Assembly: GCA_016789035.1 (NCBI GenBank)
Contig: JAEUSC010000263.1
Location: 1 to 5,818, forward strand
Direction: 5' to 3'
Source of the DNA: Candidatus Omnitrophota bacterium
Lineage (GTDB): Bacteria; Omnitrophota; Gorgyraeia; Zapsychrales; Fredricksoniimonadaceae
Length of the DNA stretch: 5,818 nucleotides
The notes beneath the pieces are model-generated. The model searched no databases. It was not told where the DNA came from and saw only the letters and a list, made by a program, of their open reading frames with translations. Of the stretch, positions 4,657 through 5,818 are shown one piece after another. A program made the position numbers and the translations under genes. Numbering within the stretch: the stretch's first letter is position 1; the number at the start of each line of letters is the position of its first letter.

Positions 4657-5818
4657 AATTTTGTTTTAAGAATTGGTGGATATTTCTACGCGCAATGGCC
4701 ATGATAAGCGCTTGCGGATTCACCCCCGGAGGCCCCGGCAAAATGCTGGCGTCATTCAGATAAACATTCTTATATCCATGCAGCCTCCCGTAAGAATCGA
4801 CCGCACATTGTGCCAAATCCTCTCCCATCGGACAAGAAGAAAAAAGATGGATCGTCGATAAATCCGCCTTATCCGCAGGAAGTCCCTTTTTAAGAATTTC
4901 CATATCTTTAAGATTGCGAAAGACCGGCCAGCCGGCCACCGGCGGATAAATTTCCACAGCCCCCGCCGCAAAAAGGAGCTCACCCAGACGATACAATCCT
5001 TCACCCATCGCCTTCAAATCTTCAGAGGTGGGAGTCATACGCACAAACGCCTCATTAAGGACGGGAAAATTTCGGACCACTCCTTTGGCCGTACTCATAA
5101 TAAGGGCGTAAAAGATCGCCATATTTTTCCAAGACGACAATTTCTCCCGCATCCCGTCATGCCCGCTTAACCACAAGGCCGCATGCGGAAGACCGCTAAA
5201 CGACCCCCCCAGCGTCAATTTCGGTTTGAACTCCTGGACCTGAACCACAGGAACACCTTCATTCTGGTCATAAACAGGCCTTTTGAAGTCAGCAACGATC
5301 CGGACCGCCGGATGCATAGCAAGAGAATTGCCGATGTTGCGTTTGATCCCGCTGCGTCGCAAAAGTGCCGGCGTCTGAATGGCCCCGCCGCTTACAATCA
5401 AATGATCAAAATGAATCTTGCGACGCTGACGCTTTTGTCCTTCTTGGGACTCCACCACCACATGGTCGGCCTTTTGCCCTTGAAAAACAATCTTTAAAAC
5501 TTTCGTTAATGCCATTAAGCGGCAGCCGGACTCCTGCGCCATCGGCAAAAGACTCTGTGTCATCGACTGCCGTATTCCTTCCGGTTCCTTGTTCGGCCCA
5601 TTGTCGTACCGCCAAAACCGGGGGACTTCAGCCGCTTTCCATTGCAAAACTTGTGCGCCTTTAAGCAAGATCTTGGAAGACTTTCCCACACCCTGGGACA
5701 TTCGCTCAACTCCCATGTCTTTCTCAATCTTCTCTAAATAAGGACGGAGCTCATCGATGTTTAAATTTCTGACGTTGTGCGTACGGCTCCAATCCTCCAA
5801 CACTTCCGCGATTGGGTA
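4655..5818 (-). CDS. GMC-family FAD-dependent oxidoreductase (C-terminal part; N-terminus outside window)
   Basis: Only the C-terminal portion is visible. The frame stays open through the right edge (…YPIAEVLEDW), so the GTG at 5803 is not the true start; the FAD-binding GxGxxG N-terminus lies beyond. Numbering from the edge, the GMC signature-2 region GGAIQTPALLRRSGI is at 144-158, matching the pattern except for K in place of the final G. The catalytic histidine is in IHLFSSCPMG (323-332; H324). The C-terminal block DASILPGPPGVNPQ (356-369), with its NP asparagine and ending AIARR, resembles cholesterol oxidase and long-chain alcohol oxidase members. GMC enzymes oxidise alcohols, sterols or sugars using FAD; the HxxxSCPMG and NPQ combination suggests a lipophilic alcohol substrate, by inference only. 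The TAA stop forms part of the SD of the next gene, 9 nt ahead of its ATG. Confidence 0.9.
   Translation of the reverse strand, partial: YPIAEVLEDWSRTHNVRNLNIDELRPYLEKIEKDMGVERMSQGVGKSSKILLKGAQVLQWKAAEVPRFWRYDNGPNKEPEGIRQSMTQSLLPMAQESGCRLMALTKVLKIVFQGQKADHVVVESQEGQKRQRRKIHFDHLIVSGGAIQTPALLRRSGIKRNIGNSLAMHPAVRIVADFKRPVYDQNEGVPVVQVQEFKPKLTLGGSFSGLPHAALWLSGHDGMREKLSSWKNMAIFYALIMSTAKGVVRNFPVLNEAFVRMTPTSEDLKAMGEGLYRLGELLFAAGAVEIYPPVAGWPVFRNLKDMEILKKGLPADKADLSTIHLFSSCPMGEDLAQCAVDSYGRLHGYKNVYLNDASILPGPPGVNPQALIMAIARRNIHQFLKQN

Noticed and set aside
5183..5664. Overlapping plus-strand open frames of about 100 codons each opposite the GMC gene
   Set aside because: They are antisense to conserved GMC motifs and show no family resemblance; such long shadows are common opposite this codon use.
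5801..5803. GTG at 5803 as start of the GMC gene
   Set aside because: The frame is open to the window edge (Y-P-I-A-E before the GTG), and family proteins need a roughly 150-200 residue FAD-binding region upstream. It is an internal valine codon.

Overview
The window is a densely packed, single-direction stretch of bacterial chromosome: every supported gene lies on the minus strand, so transcription runs from the right edge (5818) to the left edge (1). There are seven recognisable protein genes, two of them at or near the window edges, plus the first bases of an eighth. No tRNA, rRNA, CRISPR array, insertion sequence or phage gene is visible.

In transcription order the layout is: a GMC-family FAD oxidoreductase cut by the right edge; a stand-alone MetG-beta/Trbp111-type tRNA-binding OB-fold protein; a membrane-anchored SGNH/GDSL hydrolase; a CxxCxxCC (YkgJ-type) cysteine-cluster protein; a DUF2156 (lysyl-phosphatidylglycerol synthase C-terminal type) acyl/aminoacyl-transferase-like protein; and a DnaQ-type DEDDh 3'-5' exonuclease. 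The gaps between these six genes are 9, 6, 1, 2 and 0 nt, so they look like one translationally coupled operon. A 117-nt gap (1400-1516) follows, the only real intergenic space. It carries a 12-bp RNA hairpin just after the exonuclease stop and a weak promoter candidate. After it come pabB (aminodeoxychorismate synthase component I, folate pathway) and, through an ATGA overlap behind a perfect Shine-Dalgarno sequence, the first codon of another gene, possibly pabC or another folate gene.

Functionally, pabB and the gene after it form a p-aminobenzoate/folate unit. The upstream six-gene cluster mixes lipid- or envelope-flavoured enzymes (GMC oxidoreductase, SGNH hydrolase, DUF2156 transferase) with a tRNA-binding protein and a nuclease. 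The pairing of a free tRNA-binding domain with a protein of the aminoacyl-tRNA-using LPG-synthase superfamily is the most interesting feature, though a shared function is only inferred.

The organism is a bacterium of moderate base composition with AGGAG-type ribosome binding sites. The separate MetG-beta chain and the mixture of families would suit an uncultured Gram-negative-like lineage such as Omnitrophota, but this is a weak guess from gene content, and no taxonomic marker is present.
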